Of a stretch of DNA of 64,000 nt, positions 1 through 9,346 are shown piece by piece. How positions within the stretch are numbered: position 1 is the first letter of the stretch; each line of letters starts with the position of its first letter. The position numbers and the translations under genes were made by a program. This stretch comes from Campylobacter sp. MIT 21-1684 (lineage in GTDB: Bacteria > Campylobacterota > Campylobacteria > Campylobacterales > Campylobacteraceae). The stretch lies in assembly GCF_026241315.1 (NCBI RefSeq), contig NZ_JAPHNA010000002.1:62001-126000 (forward strand), read 5' to 3'. The notes under the pieces were generated by a model, which worked only from the letters and a program-made list of their open reading frames with translations, had not been told where the DNA came from and did no database searches.

Positions 1-354
1 GAAGTTGCAGTATTCTTAAGTTTTTTATTGACTCAGAATTCAAAAATTACTGTGCTTTGTTCTATCGCATTTATGGGTTTTTTTGCTTTTTCTAGTATTC
101 CAGCTTTAAAAGCATTAGGTTTTATAAAGGCTAAAAGATATAGTTATAAGGTTATTGACAGCACAGTAAGTGTTAATGAAGCTTCTTTTAATGTAGGCAT
201 AGCGCTTGCAAGTTTTATAGGTGGTTTGGTTTTAGCTTTTTTTGGTATAGAGTTGAATGCTTTGTTTTCAGCGTTTTTTATACTTCCTGCACTTTTGTTC
301 AGTGTGCTTTTTGCTAAGGATAAATTTAGAATACAAAAGTATAAAACGGAATAG
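1..354 (+). CDS. MFS transporter, C-terminal fragment
   Basis: The open frame is already running at base 1, so only about the last 117 residues are present. They hold at least two strongly hydrophobic segments separated by a short basic loop (GFIKAKRYSYK) and a second run rich in Gly, Ala, Leu and Phe (ASFIGGLVLAFFGIEL), the pattern of the last helices of a 12-helix major facilitator drug or sugar exporter. The tail is short and charged. The neighbours ciaC and hemE match the C. jejuni Cj1241-Cj1243 order, where an MFS gene sits in this place. The substrate cannot be told from this fragment. Confidence 0.75.
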   Translation, partial: EVAVFLSFLLTQNSKITVLCSIAFMGFFAFSSIPALKALGFIKAKRYSYKVIDSTVSVNEASFNVGIALASFIGGLVLAFFGIELNALFSAFFILPALLFSVLFAKDKFRIQKYKTE

Positions 355-387
355 TTTTTGCTTTTTGTAAAAATATAAGGAGAGAGT

Positions 388-669
388 ATGCAAGTAGATA
401 ACAAGAACACAAACACATTTTTTAATTCTATTCCGCTCAAGAACAAACGCATTTTTATTGATGAATTTGAAGCATATATTAATGATATTAAAGAGAAAGA
501 GTCTAATGCAAAGCAAAGTCGATTTTCAAATCAAGATCTCAATCTTGGAGTAGCAAAAGACAATTTTATCTCTTATGCCCAACAAAAAATGAGACAAGAT
601 ATGGTAAAAAGAAGTGAGGAGAATTTTCTTAACAAGCTTTTTACTGCTATTGATGCTATGAATGCATAA
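388..669 (+). CDS. ciaC: Campylobacter invasion antigen C homologue (CiaC)
   Basis: A 93-residue soluble, highly charged protein with no signal peptide or membrane segment, preceded by a clear AAGGAGAG ribosome site. In C. jejuni the small gene between the MFS gene and hemE (Cj1242) encodes CiaC, a protein exported through the flagellar type III apparatus and needed for full host-cell invasion. The call rests on position, size and the polar N-terminus with many Asn and Thr (KNTNTFFNS), which fits an unstructured flagellar export signal. No enzymatic motif is visible. Established: the role of CiaC in C. jejuni. Inferred: that this homologue does the same. Confidence 0.72.
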   Translation: MQVDNKNTNTFFNSIPLKNKRIFIDEFEAYINDIKEKESNAKQSRFSNQDLNLGVAKDNFISYAQQKMRQDMVKRSEENFLNKLFTAIDAMNA

Positions 670-730
670 GGGAATAGTTTATAATTTGCACAAGCTTGCT
701 ATAATTTTTACAGAATGAAAAAGGAAAAAT

Positions 731-1753
731 ATGGTTTTTATTGATGCTTGCTTGAGGAAAAGTACTGCTTATACACCTGTGTGGATGATGCGTCAAGCAG
801 GACGTTATTTGCCTGAATATATGAGAGTTAGGCAAAGTGCAGGGGATTTTATCTCTTTATGTAAAGATTATAAAAAAGCTGCTGAAGTAAGTTTGCAACC
901 TGTTGAAATTTTAGATTTTGATGCTGCTATTATTTTTTCAGATATTTTAGTTGTACCTTTGGAAATGGGGATGAATTTACGTTTTGAGAAAGGTGAAGGT
1001 CCTGTTTTTGAAGAACCTATACTCACCTATGAGCAGTTGCAAAAACTTGATGATATTCAAGCAATTGATAATTTACATTATGTCTATGATGCTTTAAAGC
1101 TTACACGCGAAAAGCTTAGTCCTAAGAAAGCATTAATAGGTTTTTGTGGAAGCCCTTGGACTATTGCAACCTATATGCTTGAGGGAAAAGGGAGTAAGAA
1201 TTACGCGAAATCAAAAAAAATTCTCTATCAAAATCCTGAATTTGCACATCTTCTTTTACGAAAACTGACTGAAGTTTTGAAATTCTATTTACTTGAACAA
1301 ATAAAAGCAGGTGCGAATGCTGTACAAATTTTTGACAGCTGGGCAAATGCCTTAGAATGTGAAAAATTTTTTGAATTTTCTTTTGCTTATATGCTTGAAA
1401 TAAGCGATTTTTTAAAAGCGAAATTTCCTGAAGTGCCTGTGATTTTATTTCCTAAAGGAATAAGTGGTTATTTGGAAAGAATTAATGGTAATTTTGATGT
1501 TTTTGGAGTTGATTGGAGTACCCCACTTGAACTTGCTTCAAAACAACTCTCACATAAATATACTTTACAAGGCAATATGGAGCCTTGTCGTTTATATGAA
1601 AAAAAAGCTATTAAAGAAAGTGTAGAGTCGATTTTACAAGTAATGAAGGGTAAACCACATATTTTTAATCTCGGACACGGAATATTACCTGATGTTCCTG
1701 TTGAAAATGTACGGTATTTTGTCAAACTTGTAAAAGAGAGTTCGCAGCGGTGA
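731..1753 (+). CDS. hemE: Uroporphyrinogen decarboxylase
   Basis: A 340-residue protein of normal family length. It decarboxylates the four acetate side chains of uroporphyrinogen III to give coproporphyrinogen III in haem synthesis, in the cytoplasm. The N-terminal signature [13 protein letters not shown] (residues 19-30) supplies the substrate-binding Arg21 and Arg25. FSDILV carries the conserved Asp71, and a second conserved stretch is [11 protein letters not shown]. The stop codon overlaps the GTG start of the following radical SAM gene, so the two are translationally coupled. Confidence 0.97.
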   Translation: MVFIDACLRKSTAYTPVWMMRQAGRYLPEYMRVRQSAGDFISLCKDYKKAAEVSLQPVEILDFDAAIIFSDILVVPLEMGMNLRFEKGEGPVFEEPILTYEQLQKLDDIQAIDNLHYVYDALKLTREKLSPKKALIGFCGSPWTIATYMLEGKGSKNYAKSKKILYQNPEFAHLLLRKLTEVLKFYLLEQIKAGANAVQIFDSWANALECEKFFEFSFAYMLEISDFLKAKFPEVPVILFPKGISGYLERINGNFDVFGVDWSTPLELASKQLSHKYTLQGNMEPCRLYEKKAIKESVESILQVMKGKPHIFNLGHGILPDVPVENVRYFVKLVKESSQR

Positions 1754-2652
1754 AAATTCTTTTTGGACCTGTGAGTTCAAGGCGGTTTGGACTTTCTTTG
1801 GGTGTTGATTTGAGTCCTTTGAAAAAACAATGCAATTTCGATTGTGTCTATTGTGAGCTTGTTAGAGCAAAACCTGTCAGAATGCAAGATGAAGTTGTAA
1901 GCGTAGAACAGATTGTCAAAGAAGTTAAAGAAGCACTTCAAAAAGGTATAGCTTTTGATTATCTTACTCTTACAGCAAATGGTGAGCCAAGTTTGTATCC
2001 ACATTTAAAAGAACTTGTTTATGCTTTGAAAACTCTTTTACATAAGAAAAAAATTCTCATTTTAAGTAACGGTACAGCTGTGCTTGATCAATTCAAATTT
2101 AAAACTTTACTTGATATTGATGTTGTAAAATTTAGTCTTGATAGTGCGATTAGTAAAACTTTTCACCGTATAGATAAAGCTTTAAGAAGCATTGATTTGT
2201 CTTTAATGATAGAGAAAATGGCAGAATTTCGAATGGAATTTAAGGGAGAGCTTGTTATGGAAATTTTAGTTGTTGCAGGAATAAACGACAATGAAATTGA
2301 ATTTAATGCACTTAATGAAGCTCTTAGTGTTATAGCCCCGACTCGTGTTGATATAAGCACCATAGATCGCCCACCCGCCTATCCTGTAAAAGCTGTGAGC
2401 GAGGAAAGATTAAAAGAGTTGGCTTTATGTATTGATTGTGTGCCTGTGTTATTGCCTAAGAGATATTTAAATGAACAAAAAATTGATTTTACGGAAGATG
2501 AGCTTTTAAAAATGTTTCATTTGCGACCTCAAAGCGAATTGGATATTGAAATGAAATTGAGTCCTAAATCTAAAAAAATTGTGCAGAAACTTTTTGAAAG
2601 TGGAGCAGTAAAAATGGTTGATTTGGCAGGAGTGAAATTTTACAGAGTTTAG
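1750..2652 (+). CDS. Radical SAM Fe-S protein (Cj1244 type)
   Basis: A 300-residue radical S-adenosylmethionine enzyme. The CxxxCxxC cluster motif is at C28, C32 and C35, preceded by the family signature [18 protein letters not shown]. The core barrel includes [11 protein letters not shown] and VKFSLDSA. The start is a GTG overlapping the hemE stop (GTGA). The last 60 residues look like a small helical or winged domain ([15 protein letters not shown]). The family (COG0731-like) is widespread in Epsilonproteobacteria, but I know of no assigned reaction. Proximity to hemE hints at, but does not prove, a link to tetrapyrrole metabolism. Confidence 0.88.
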   Translation: MKILFGPVSSRRFGLSLGVDLSPLKKQCNFDCVYCELVRAKPVRMQDEVVSVEQIVKEVKEALQKGIAFDYLTLTANGEPSLYPHLKELVYALKTLLHKKKILILSNGTAVLDQFKFKTLLDIDVVKFSLDSAISKTFHRIDKALRSIDLSLMIEKMAEFRMEFKGELVMEILVVAGINDNEIEFNALNEALSVIAPTRVDISTIDRPPAYPVKAVSEERLKELALCIDCVPVLLPKRYLNEQKIDFTEDELLKMFHLRPQSELDIEMKLSPKSKKIVQKLFESGAVKMVDLAGVKFYRV

Positions 2653-2665
2653 CCATTGTTTAAGC

Positions 2666-2694
2666 TTGACAAAATTCACAAATTACAATATAAT
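2666..2694 (+). promoter_or_regulatory. Sigma-70 promoter of tRNA-Asn
   Basis: A full consensus promoter: TTGACA at 2666-2671 and TATAAT at 2689-2694 with a 17-bp spacer. The predicted start is near 2701, five bases before the mature tRNA. A perfect -35 box is uncommon in Campylobacter, where most promoters rely on the -10 alone, and fits a stable RNA gene. Confidence 0.85.
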
Positions 2695-2705
2695 CACATT
2701 TTTAT

Positions 2706-2780
2706 TCCGGATTAGCTCAGCGGTAGAGTAGTCGGCTGTTAACCGATTGGTCGTAGGTTCGAATCCTACATCCGGAGCCA
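2706..2780 (+). tRNA. tRNA-Asn (GTT)
   Basis: Seven-base acceptor arms TCCGGAT (2706-2712) and ATCCGGA (2770-2776) pair perfectly, followed by discriminator G and an encoded CCA. The anticodon stem GTCGG/CCGAT encloses CTGTTAA, giving anticodon GTT. The T arm contains GGTTCGAATCC. Confidence 0.96.
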
Positions 2781-2834
2781 TTGTACCGCATTTATTTTTT
2801 CATTACTTTACCGCCTTTCATAAAAATTTTATAA

Positions 2835-2863
2835 TTGTCAATAAAAAAATAATTTGATACAAT
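2835..2863 (+). promoter_or_regulatory. Probable promoter of the DccRS-like operon
   Basis: TTGTCA at 2835-2840 and TACAAT at 2858-2863 are separated by 17 bp, and the predicted start lies about 37 bases before the response-regulator start codon. Seen by eye only. Confidence 0.5.
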
Positions 2864-2906
2864 ACATCTCATCATTTGTAGCATTTTTAAATAAGAAAGA
2901 GTAAAG

Positions 2907-3572
2907 ATGGCAACGAAAATTCTTTTGCTTGAAGATGATATAAGTTTGAGTGAAATTATAGAAGAATTTTTAAATGAGGAAGGGTATGAATTAAGCGTTT
3001 GCGAAAATGCAAAAGAGGCTTTAGAACTTGCTTATGAGAAGCATTTTGATCTTTGGATCTTGGATGTAAAAGTCCCTTTAGGTGATGGTTTTTCAGTGCT
3101 TAAAGAGCTTAGGAATTTAGGAAAAAATACCCCCGCTATCTTTATAACTTCTTTAAATACAACTGATGATTTAAAACAAGGTTTTGATTCTGGTTGTGAT
3201 GATTATATACGCAAACCTTTTGAATTAGCTGAACTTGCTATTCGTGTGCAGTCCTTGTTGAAAAGGGCTTTTTCACATAAAAATGAGGATTATGAAGATT
3301 TAGGCAATGGCTTTAAATTTGCTCTTACCTCAAAGATTCTTTACCATTTCGATAAAGCTTTGGTACTTTCAAGCAAAGAATTAAAGCTTTTAACTCTTTT
3401 TTTGCGTAATAAAAATACTTTCTTAAGCACAGAACGAATTTTTAATGAGCTTTGGGAATATGATGAAGAGCCTAGCGAACTTAGTGTTAGAACTTATGTA
3501 AAAAATTTACGTAAAATTTTAGGTAAAGATAAAATAGTCAATCAAAGGGGCAGAGGATACTGTTATGGCTAA
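2907..3572 (+). CDS. dccR: OmpR-family response regulator, DccR-like
   Basis: A 221-residue regulator. The receiver domain (about 1-115) has acidic residues E9-D10-D11, phosphoacceptor D53 (WILDVKVP) and the switch Lys in YIRKPF. The C-terminal winged helix (about 130-221) ends in RTYVKNLRKILG...QRGRGYCYG, typical of OmpR/PhoB DNA-binding domains. The downstream kinase overlaps by 8 bases. The sequence resembles DccR of C. jejuni, which works in stationary phase and colonisation. The tRNA-Asn/dnaJ neighbourhood differs from the groEL-adjacent C. jejuni position, so the exact orthology is likely but not proven. Confidence 0.7.
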   Translation: MATKILLLEDDISLSEIIEEFLNEEGYELSVCENAKEALELAYEKHFDLWILDVKVPLGDGFSVLKELRNLGKNTPAIFITSLNTTDDLKQGFDSGCDDYIRKPFELAELAIRVQSLLKRAFSHKNEDYEDLGNGFKFALTSKILYHFDKALVLSSKELKLLTLFLRNKNTFLSTERIFNELWEYDEEPSELSVRTYVKNLRKILGKDKIVNQRGRGYCYG

Positions 3573-4776
3573 AAAAGTCATACGACAGATTCTTTTTATT
3601 TATCTTACTACAACAGGAATTTTTCTGTCCATCTTTTTTACATTATGGTATGAAAAACTTTATGAAGAATTAGTACTTTTTAAAGGTACTGATTTAAAAG
3701 ACCTTCATAGAAATATTGTAATAAACATAATTAATTCGCGTTTCATTCCACTTGCACAAAGCGCTCAAAATATCGCAAAAAGTTTTGATTTAAAATTTGC
3801 GATATTTGATAAACACGATGTTATCTTTGATAATTTGTCTTTTGATTTTTCCAAGATAAAAATTGATTTTAATGGGAGTGGAATTTATGAAAACACGGTA
3901 TTTTTTGTTGCTCCTTTAAGAATAAGCGAATATTTTTTAGGATACAACGATAAAGAAGAGAATTTTGATACAAGTGCGGAGCTTAATGTGCTTATACAGG
4001 GTGAGAATGTAAGCAAAGATTTGCTTTGGATTCGACTGAAGCTTTTATTTTTTATTATATTTGCCTTTTTGGTTTTTGGAATAATTGCCTCTATTCTTGT
4101 AAAAATTGCTCTTAGACCATTAGAAGACAAAATTAGCACATTAAATCGTTTTATTAAGGATTCCACTCACGAAGTCAATACCCCTTTAAGTGTGATTTTG
4201 ATGAGTATAGAACAACTTGAGCGTCAAAATACTTTACATAAAGATGTAAAATTTGCTCGTATTAAACTTGCTGCAAAGACTCTTCAGCAAGTGTATTCTG
4301 ATCTTGTTTTTTCAAATTTCCCAAATACTCTTTCAAGTGAGAAGGAAACATTTGATTTCAATCAACTTCTTAAGGAGAGATTAGAGTATTTTAATCTTTT
4401 CTTTCTGCAAAAGAAACTTCATTTGCATTTGCAATTTGGTGAAAAAGTAAGTATTACAATGAGTAAAGTCGAGCTTTCTAAACTCTTAGATAATCTTTTA
4501 AGCAATGCTATTAAATACAATAAGAAAGGTGGAAAAATTTATATAGAGACAGGGTATAATTTTTTTAGTATTAGTGATGAAGGGTGCGGGATTTCAAAAC
4601 GAAATATACAACATATTTTTGAACGTTATACAAGGTTTAATACAGATCAAGGAGGATTTGGCATAGGGCTTTCTTTGGTAAAGCAAATTTGTGATAAAAA
4701 CAATTTAGAACTTTCTTGTTCTTCAAGGCAAAATCAAGGCAGCACTTTTGTGCTACATTGGAAACACGAAGCTTAA
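3565..4776 (+). CDS. dccS: Sensor histidine kinase, DccS-like
   Basis: A 403-residue membrane kinase. TM1 is at about 8-27 and TM2 at about 158-180, enclosing a periplasmic sensor of about 130 residues. The HisKA motif DSTHEVNTPLS has phospho-acceptor H202. The ATPase domain carries the N box (LLSNAIKYNKKGG), G1 (DEGCGIS) and G2 (GGFGIGLSLV). Its start overlaps the regulator's stop by 8 bases, so the pair is co-translated. The ligand is unknown. It ends just before the convergent dnaJ. Confidence 0.72.
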   Translation: MAKKVIRQILFIYLTTTGIFLSIFFTLWYEKLYEELVLFKGTDLKDLHRNIVINIINSRFIPLAQSAQNIAKSFDLKFAIFDKHDVIFDNLSFDFSKIKIDFNGSGIYENTVFFVAPLRISEYFLGYNDKEENFDTSAELNVLIQGENVSKDLLWIRLKLLFFIIFAFLVFGIIASILVKIALRPLEDKISTLNRFIKDSTHEVNTPLSVILMSIEQLERQNTLHKDVKFARIKLAAKTLQQVYSDLVFSNFPNTLSSEKETFDFNQLLKERLEYFNLFFLQKKLHLHLQFGEKVSITMSKVELSKLLDNLLSNAIKYNKKGGKIYIETGYNFFSISDEGCGISKRNIQHIFERYTRFNTDQGGFGIGLSLVKQICDKNNLELSCSSRQNQGSTFVLHWKHEA

Positions 4777-4794
4777 GAATTTTTCTGTTATTTT

Positions 4795-5910
4795 TTAAGT
4801 TTTAAACCAAGCTGCTATTTTTTCAAAGAATCCTTTTTGTTCTTGGTGCATTCCATCTTCAATGCCAAAACTTTCGCTTAGTTTTTCTAAGAGTTGTGTT
4901 TGTTCTTCATTTAATGTATCAGGAAATTTAATTGCAATCTGTACAATTTGATTGCCTATACGCGAGGAATGTACATCTTTTACTCCTTCATTTTCTAAAA
5001 CAAATCTTTGCCCATCTTTAGCTCCTTTTGGCAAGTGAAGAAGTGCTTCGCCTCGTATTGTAGGTACTTTTATGCTTTGTCCAAGAATGGCTTGAGTAAA
5101 GAAGATAGGAAATTCTATATAAATATCTTCATCATCTCGTATAAAAGTTGCATCTTCATCAGCGATAATTTTTACATACAAATCCCCTCTAGTACCATTT
5201 TTAAGAATATTTCCTTTTCCGCTTACTCTTAAATTCATTCCGCTATCGACACCTTCTGGAATGGTGATTTGTGTACTATCTAATGATTCTTCATATCCCT
5301 TACCTTTGCATTCTGGACATTTTTGAGCTATACTCATTCCATTGCCTTGACAATCAGGACATGTTTGAGAAAAAGTGATGAAACCTTGTTGTATTCCTAC
5401 TTGTCCTCTACCCTTACATTTTGTACAAGTTTGTAATTTTGCATCTTTAGCTCCTGTTGCATTGCAAGTTTTGCAAGAGCTTTTATAATGAAATTCAAGA
5501 TTTTTTTTACATCCAAAAATTGCCTCTTTGAAACTTAATTTTAAATTGATAGCAAAGTCAGCATTGAATTTTTCATTAAAACCTTTTTTTTCACGTTTTG
5601 TTCCAAAATTTCCACCAAAAAAACTTGAAAAAATATCGCCTAAATCACTAAAATCAGAAAAACCTCCAAAATCACTTGAATTGCCTTTCAAGGCCTCTTT
5701 TCCATATCTGTCATAGAGAGCCCTTTTCTTTTCATCGCTGAGTATTTCGTATGCTTCATTAATGAGCTTGAATTTATTTTCAGCTTCTTTATTGCCTTGA
5801 TTTCTATCGGGGTGATATTGGAGGGCAAGTTTTCGGTATGCTTTTTTTATTGTATCTTTATCAGCGTTTTGTGTGATTTCTAAAATTTCGTAGTAACTTA
5901 ATTCCACCAT
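4795..5910 (-). CDS. dnaJ: Chaperone DnaJ (Hsp40)
   Basis: A 371-residue type I DnaJ, a co-chaperone that stimulates DnaK ATPase and delivers substrates. The J domain has HPD at residues 33-35, followed by a G/F-rich linker ([20 protein letters not shown]). A zinc region has four CxxCxGxG repeats ([32 protein letters not shown]), and a C-terminal substrate-binding domain follows. It is divergent from racR across a 110-bp AT-rich gap, the same arrangement as in C. jejuni. Confidence 0.97.
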   Translation of the reverse strand: MVELSYYEILEITQNADKDTIKKAYRKLALQYHPDRNQGNKEAENKFKLINEAYEILSDEKKRALYDRYGKEALKGNSSDFGGFSDFSDLGDIFSSFFGGNFGTKREKKGFNEKFNADFAINLKLSFKEAIFGCKKNLEFHYKSSCKTCNATGAKDAKLQTCTKCKGRGQVGIQQGFITFSQTCPDCQGNGMSIAQKCPECKGKGYEESLDSTQITIPEGVDSGMNLRVSGKGNILKNGTRGDLYVKIIADEDATFIRDDEDIYIEFPIFFTQAILGQSIKVPTIRGEALLHLPKGAKDGQRFVLENEGVKDVHSSRIGNQIVQIAIKFPDTLNEEQTQLLEKLSESFGIEDGMHQEQKGFFEKIAAWFKT

Positions 5911-6020
5911 TATTCCTTCATTGCTTTTGAGCAGAAAATTTAAAAATAATAATTTATCATAATTTAAATAAAATTATGTTAATTTTCTAAAAATTCGCTC
6001 AATGGAAGGATATAGGAAAA

Positions 6021-6695
6021 ATGGTTAATGTATTGATGATTGAGGATGATTCTGATTTTTCACAATTGTTGTCTGAGTATTTGGCTCAATTTAATATCAA
6101 AATTACGAATTTTGAGAATCCAAATTCTATAGCGAGTATCCAAATGCAACATTATGACTGTTTAATTTTGGACTTAACCTTGCCGGGTGTTGATGGATTA
6201 GAAGTTTGTAGAGAAATTAGACAAAAAAGCAATATTCCTATTATCATTTCTTCAGCAAGAGGGGATTTAAGCGATAAAGTTGTAGGGCTTCAAATTGGTG
6301 CTGATGATTATCTTCCAAAACCTTATGATCCAAAAGAGATGTATGCAAGGATTATGAGTCTTGTTCGTCGTGCAAAAAGAGTTAATAGTGGTGTAGAAAT
6401 TGAGAATATTAATTCAGTTTTTAAAATTGATGAAAGAAAGCACGAAATAACTTATAAAGATGAAGTTTTAATGCTTACTCCAGCAGAGTATGAAATTTTA
6501 GAATATCTTATAGAACAACACGGATACAGTATTTCAAGAGAAGAACTTGTGAGTCGTTGCAAGAGTTTAAAAGATAAAGACTCAAAAAGCTTAGATGTTA
6601 TTATAGGTCGTTTAAGAGTTAAGATAGGAGATAGTTCTAAATCCCCAAAGCATATTTTTTCTGTAAGAGGTATAGGGTATAAATTAATAGGATGA
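6021..6695 (+). CDS. racR: Response regulator RacR
   Basis: A 224-residue OmpR-family regulator with receiver acidic pocket E8-D9-D10, phosphoacceptor D51 (LILDLTLPG), switch Lys in YLPKPYDPKEM and a C-terminal winged helix ending [10 protein letters not shown]. The position next to divergent dnaJ and upstream of racS and recR is the C. jejuni Cj1260-Cj1263 order, which separates it from the similar CprR. In C. jejuni RacRS affects temperature-dependent growth and represses alternative-acceptor respiration. Its start is 4 bases upstream overlapping with racS at the other end (TGACG region). Confidence 0.85.
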   Translation: MVNVLMIEDDSDFSQLLSEYLAQFNIKITNFENPNSIASIQMQHYDCLILDLTLPGVDGLEVCREIRQKSNIPIIISSARGDLSDKVVGLQIGADDYLPKPYDPKEMYARIMSLVRRAKRVNSGVEIENINSVFKIDERKHEITYKDEVLMLTPAEYEILEYLIEQHGYSISREELVSRCKSLKDKDSKSLDVIIGRLRVKIGDSSKSPKHIFSVRGIGYKLIG

Positions 6696-7912
6696 CGAAA
6701 AATTATTCTATTTATACAAAATTAATTATCTTATTTGTCGTTGTTTTTTTCTTAGTTTGTGTTTTTTTTATTGTACTGTTAAAAATGGAGTCTATTGCTC
6801 ATAGACAAGAAGAGAGTTTTAGACAAGAGAATTTGATTAAAAGCATACTTGGTGCTTATGAGCATTCTTTGGGTAAAGATATAGAGATTTATCTTAAAAA
6901 CAGCGGTTTTGCAATGCTACAAGATTCGCAGCTTATAGAGACTATACGAGAACAAAGTCAATTGATTTTTCGTAGAGATGGTGAATTTTGCATACTCTCT
7001 TCTTTAATGTATTTAGATAATTTATATTTTGATGTTCAATGCAAGGGTTTTGAAGGTTTATTTGAGAAAACTTCTAGAAGTAAGTTGCATATTGTTTTGG
7101 TTGTAAGCTTTTTTATTGTAGTTATTTTTATATACTTTTCAATTCTTAAATTCTTATCGCCTTTGAAAAAATTGCGACAACAGGTTTTAAGTGTAACACA
7201 AGGGGGACAATTTAGCTCGAAAAATTATAAAGAACACGAAATAGCAGAGATTGCCTTAGAATTTGAGAAAACCTTGAAAAAGAATCAAGAACTTGTCAAA
7301 TCAAGACAGCTTTTTTTACGTACTATTATGCACGAGCTTAAAACACCCATAGGCAAAGGAAGAATTGTTACTGAAATGATACAAGATGAAAAACAAAGAA
7401 AGAGACTTTCTAATATATTTTTAGGAATGGATTCGCTTATTAATGAATTTGCAAAGATTGAAAACCTTTTTTCAAAAAATTATAATTTACATATTAAAGC
7501 GAATCGATTTAGCACTATACTTCAAGAAGCAAAGAAATATTTAATGAGAGACGATTTTAATGTTTTAGTAAAGGTAGATTTACGTGAGAATCCTTTTATT
7601 AAAGTAGATATTGAAATTTTTTCTTTGATTGTAAAAAATTTGATTGATAATGCTTTAAAATATTCAAGTACAGGTAAGTGTGAGCTTTATTGTGATGATA
7701 CGTGTTTTAAAATAATAAATCCCGGCAAGGTTTTAGCTCAACCTATAGAATACTATTTTGAAGCTTTTACTCGCGAAAAGCAGCAACAAGTTCAAGGAAT
7801 GGGTTTAGGACTTTATATTGTTTCTGAAGTTTGCAAACTTCATAATTTTAAATTCCTCTATACTTATGAAGATAATAAACATTGTTTCAAGGTTTGTTTT
7901 AAAGAACAATGA
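6692..7912 (+). CDS. racS: Sensor histidine kinase RacS
   Basis: A 406-residue kinase with TM1 at about 10-30 and TM2 at about 132-152, flanking a periplasmic domain of about 100 residues. The HisKA motif [15 protein letters not shown] has H214 as phospho-acceptor. The N box is [10 protein letters not shown] and the G2 box is GMGLGLYIV. The usual DxGxG (G1) box is reduced to INPGKV, so nucleotide contacts there are atypical. It overlaps racR by 4 bases at its start and recR by 4 bases at its end (ATGA). Confidence 0.85.
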   Translation: MTKNYSIYTKLIILFVVVFFLVCVFFIVLLKMESIAHRQEESFRQENLIKSILGAYEHSLGKDIEIYLKNSGFAMLQDSQLIETIREQSQLIFRRDGEFCILSSLMYLDNLYFDVQCKGFEGLFEKTSRSKLHIVLVVSFFIVVIFIYFSILKFLSPLKKLRQQVLSVTQGGQFSSKNYKEHEIAEIALEFEKTLKKNQELVKSRQLFLRTIMHELKTPIGKGRIVTEMIQDEKQRKRLSNIFLGMDSLINEFAKIENLFSKNYNLHIKANRFSTILQEAKKYLMRDDFNVLVKVDLRENPFIKVDIEIFSLIVKNLIDNALKYSSTGKCELYCDDTCFKIINPGKVLAQPIEYYFEAFTREKQQQVQGMGLGLYIVSEVCKLHNFKFLYTYEDNKHCFKVCFKEQ

Positions 7913-8487
7913 AGAGCAAGGGGGTAGAAAAATTTAATGAGCTTGTAGAAAGCTTTGCGAAATTACCTACAATCGGAAAAAAAACAGCTATTCGCTTGGC
8001 TTATCATATTTGTATGGGCAATCAGCTTGAGGGAATGAAGCTTGCTCATAGTATAGAAAATGCTTTGCGTTTTATTAAACCTTGTCAGGAATGCGGGGCA
8101 TTAAGTGAAAATGAGCTTTGTGAAATTTGTAGCGATGAGCAAAGATGTAAAGAGAGTATATGTATAGTTGAAAGTCCAAAAGATGTTTTAACTATTGAAG
8201 AAAGTGGAAGTTATGAGGGTTTGTATTTTGTTCTTGACGATTTAAGTGAGGAAAAAGTTTTAAAACTTCGTCAAATGATACAAAAAAAAGAGTGTAAAGA
8301 GATTATTTTTGCCTTGACGCATAGCGTGAGTTCTGATGCAACTATTTTTTTCGTAGAGGAAAAATTGAAAGATTTGAAACTTCAATTCAGTAAAATCGCA
8401 CAAGGTATTCCAAATGGAATTACTTTGGAAAATGTGGATGTAGTCTCTTTACATATGGCTTTGCACTACCGTACAAAAATAGAATAA
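7909..8487 (+). CDS. recR: Recombination protein RecR
   Basis: A 192-residue protein acting with RecFO in loading RecA at gaps. An N-terminal helix-hairpin-helix ([16 protein letters not shown]) is followed by a four-Cys zinc site ([16 protein letters not shown]). A Toprim domain ([17 protein letters not shown]...) and a C-terminal Walker-like region complete it. Slightly short for the family but all domains are present. Its ATG overlaps the racS stop. Confidence 0.95.
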   Translation: MKSKGVEKFNELVESFAKLPTIGKKTAIRLAYHICMGNQLEGMKLAHSIENALRFIKPCQECGALSENELCEICSDEQRCKESICIVESPKDVLTIEESGSYEGLYFVLDDLSEEKVLKLRQMIQKKECKEIIFALTHSVSSDATIFFVEEKLKDLKLQFSKIAQGIPNGITLENVDVVSLHMALHYRTKIE

Positions 8488-8515
8488 AAGCAGAAAATTT
8501 CTTTAGCGAATATTT

Positions 8516-8977
8516 TTATAATTCTTTTTGGATTTTTTCTAAGAGTTTCACACATCCGTGAGAAATAATCGTATAGCTTTCATCAAAATCACCGCTATAC
8601 CAAGGATCAGGTACTTCATTGTAATGCAATTCTTTTGTAAAAGAGCCAAATTTGATAATTTTGTTTTGTATATTGTTAAAAGTTTTCATTACATTGTTGA
8701 AATTTGAATTGTCCATAGTAAGGATATAATTTGCTTCATCGCAAAGTTTTTGAGTAAGTTTTTGACTGCGAAAAGGAGTGCTAGGTATGTTGTGGGCATT
8801 GAGTATTTTTTTTGTACCATAATGCATTTGTTCACCATTGTGCTCACCCGAAGTTCCAGCACTCAAAACTTCAAATTTGTCTTGTAATTTAGCTTTTATC
8901 AGTAAATCTCTCATTACAAATTCAGCCATAGGAGAGCGGCAAATATTTCCTAAACATACAAAAAGGATTTTTCTCAT
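8516..8977 (-). CDS. Low-molecular-weight protein-tyrosine phosphatase
   Basis: A 153-residue cytoplasmic phosphatase. The P-loop CLGNICRS (C8 to R14) has the CX5R catalytic motif, and DPWYSGD near residue 122 supplies the general acid Asp. It matches Cj1258 of C. jejuni, which sits near dnaJ and racR. In this window no porA gene lies between it and dnaJ, unlike in C. jejuni. Substrates are unknown; an arsenate reductase role is less likely because the rest of the sequence is typical of phosphotyrosine phosphatases. Confidence 0.9.
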   Translation of the reverse strand: MRKILFVCLGNICRSPMAEFVMRDLLIKAKLQDKFEVLSAGTSGEHNGEQMHYGTKKILNAHNIPSTPFRSQKLTQKLCDEANYILTMDNSNFNNVMKTFNNIQNKIIKFGSFTKELHYNEVPDPWYSGDFDESYTIISHGCVKLLEKIQKEL

Positions 8978-9346
8978 TGTTTTTAACCTTAATTTGTTGT
9001 GAAAATATAATACAGTAATTTTTTATAAGAATTTTAAACAAGTTTTGTATTTATTATGACTTGTCAAATCACTTTAATTATATTTGATAAGAAGCTATTA
9101 AACTTAAGATTTTGATATTCAGATTTCATTCTAGTAGAAATTTCTGTTCAACCGCTCTACTAATAATTTGTTAAAAAAAGACTGCTTGAATGCAATTATA
9201 TTTTTGATTTTGTATTTATAATCAAAAATATAATTACTGATTTCTAGAAAAATCCTCTTTGTATTGTGTTAAGCATTTTGGCATATGCCTTTTCTTAAAG
9301 CTTATGAAACACAAATCAAATTAATTTTCCTCAAAGAGTTTAGAGG
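8978..9346. other. 369-bp non-coding gap between phosphatase and ppk
   Basis: No convincing ORF, tRNA or promoter was found. The only strong structure is the inverted repeat at 9194-9235. A short palindrome GGCATATGCC lies at 9280-9289. Base composition is very AT-rich. It could be the remains of a lost gene, since C. jejuni carries porA near this phosphatase gene, but no porin reading frame is recognisable. Confidence 0.6.
9194..9235. repeat. Perfect 16-bp inverted repeat, possible ppk terminator
   Basis: The left arm AATTATATTTTTGATT (9194-9209) and right arm AATCAAAAATATAATT (9220-9235) are exact reverse complements around a 10-base loop. It lies about 110 bases past the ppk stop on the minus strand. 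Pairing is almost all A-T, so it is weaker than a classical GC-rich terminator; a protein-binding site is the alternative. Confidence 0.6.

Noticed and set aside
5911-6020. Long-range TTGAGC/GCTCAA and AGAAAATT/AATTTTCT pairing in the dnaJ-racR gap
   Set aside because: The arms are interrupted by 8 bases and the loop is over 30 bases; in such AT-rich sequence this may be chance.
9280-9289. Palindrome GGCATATGCC
   Set aside because: A 10-bp palindrome alone, with no gene start nearby, is not enough to call an operator.
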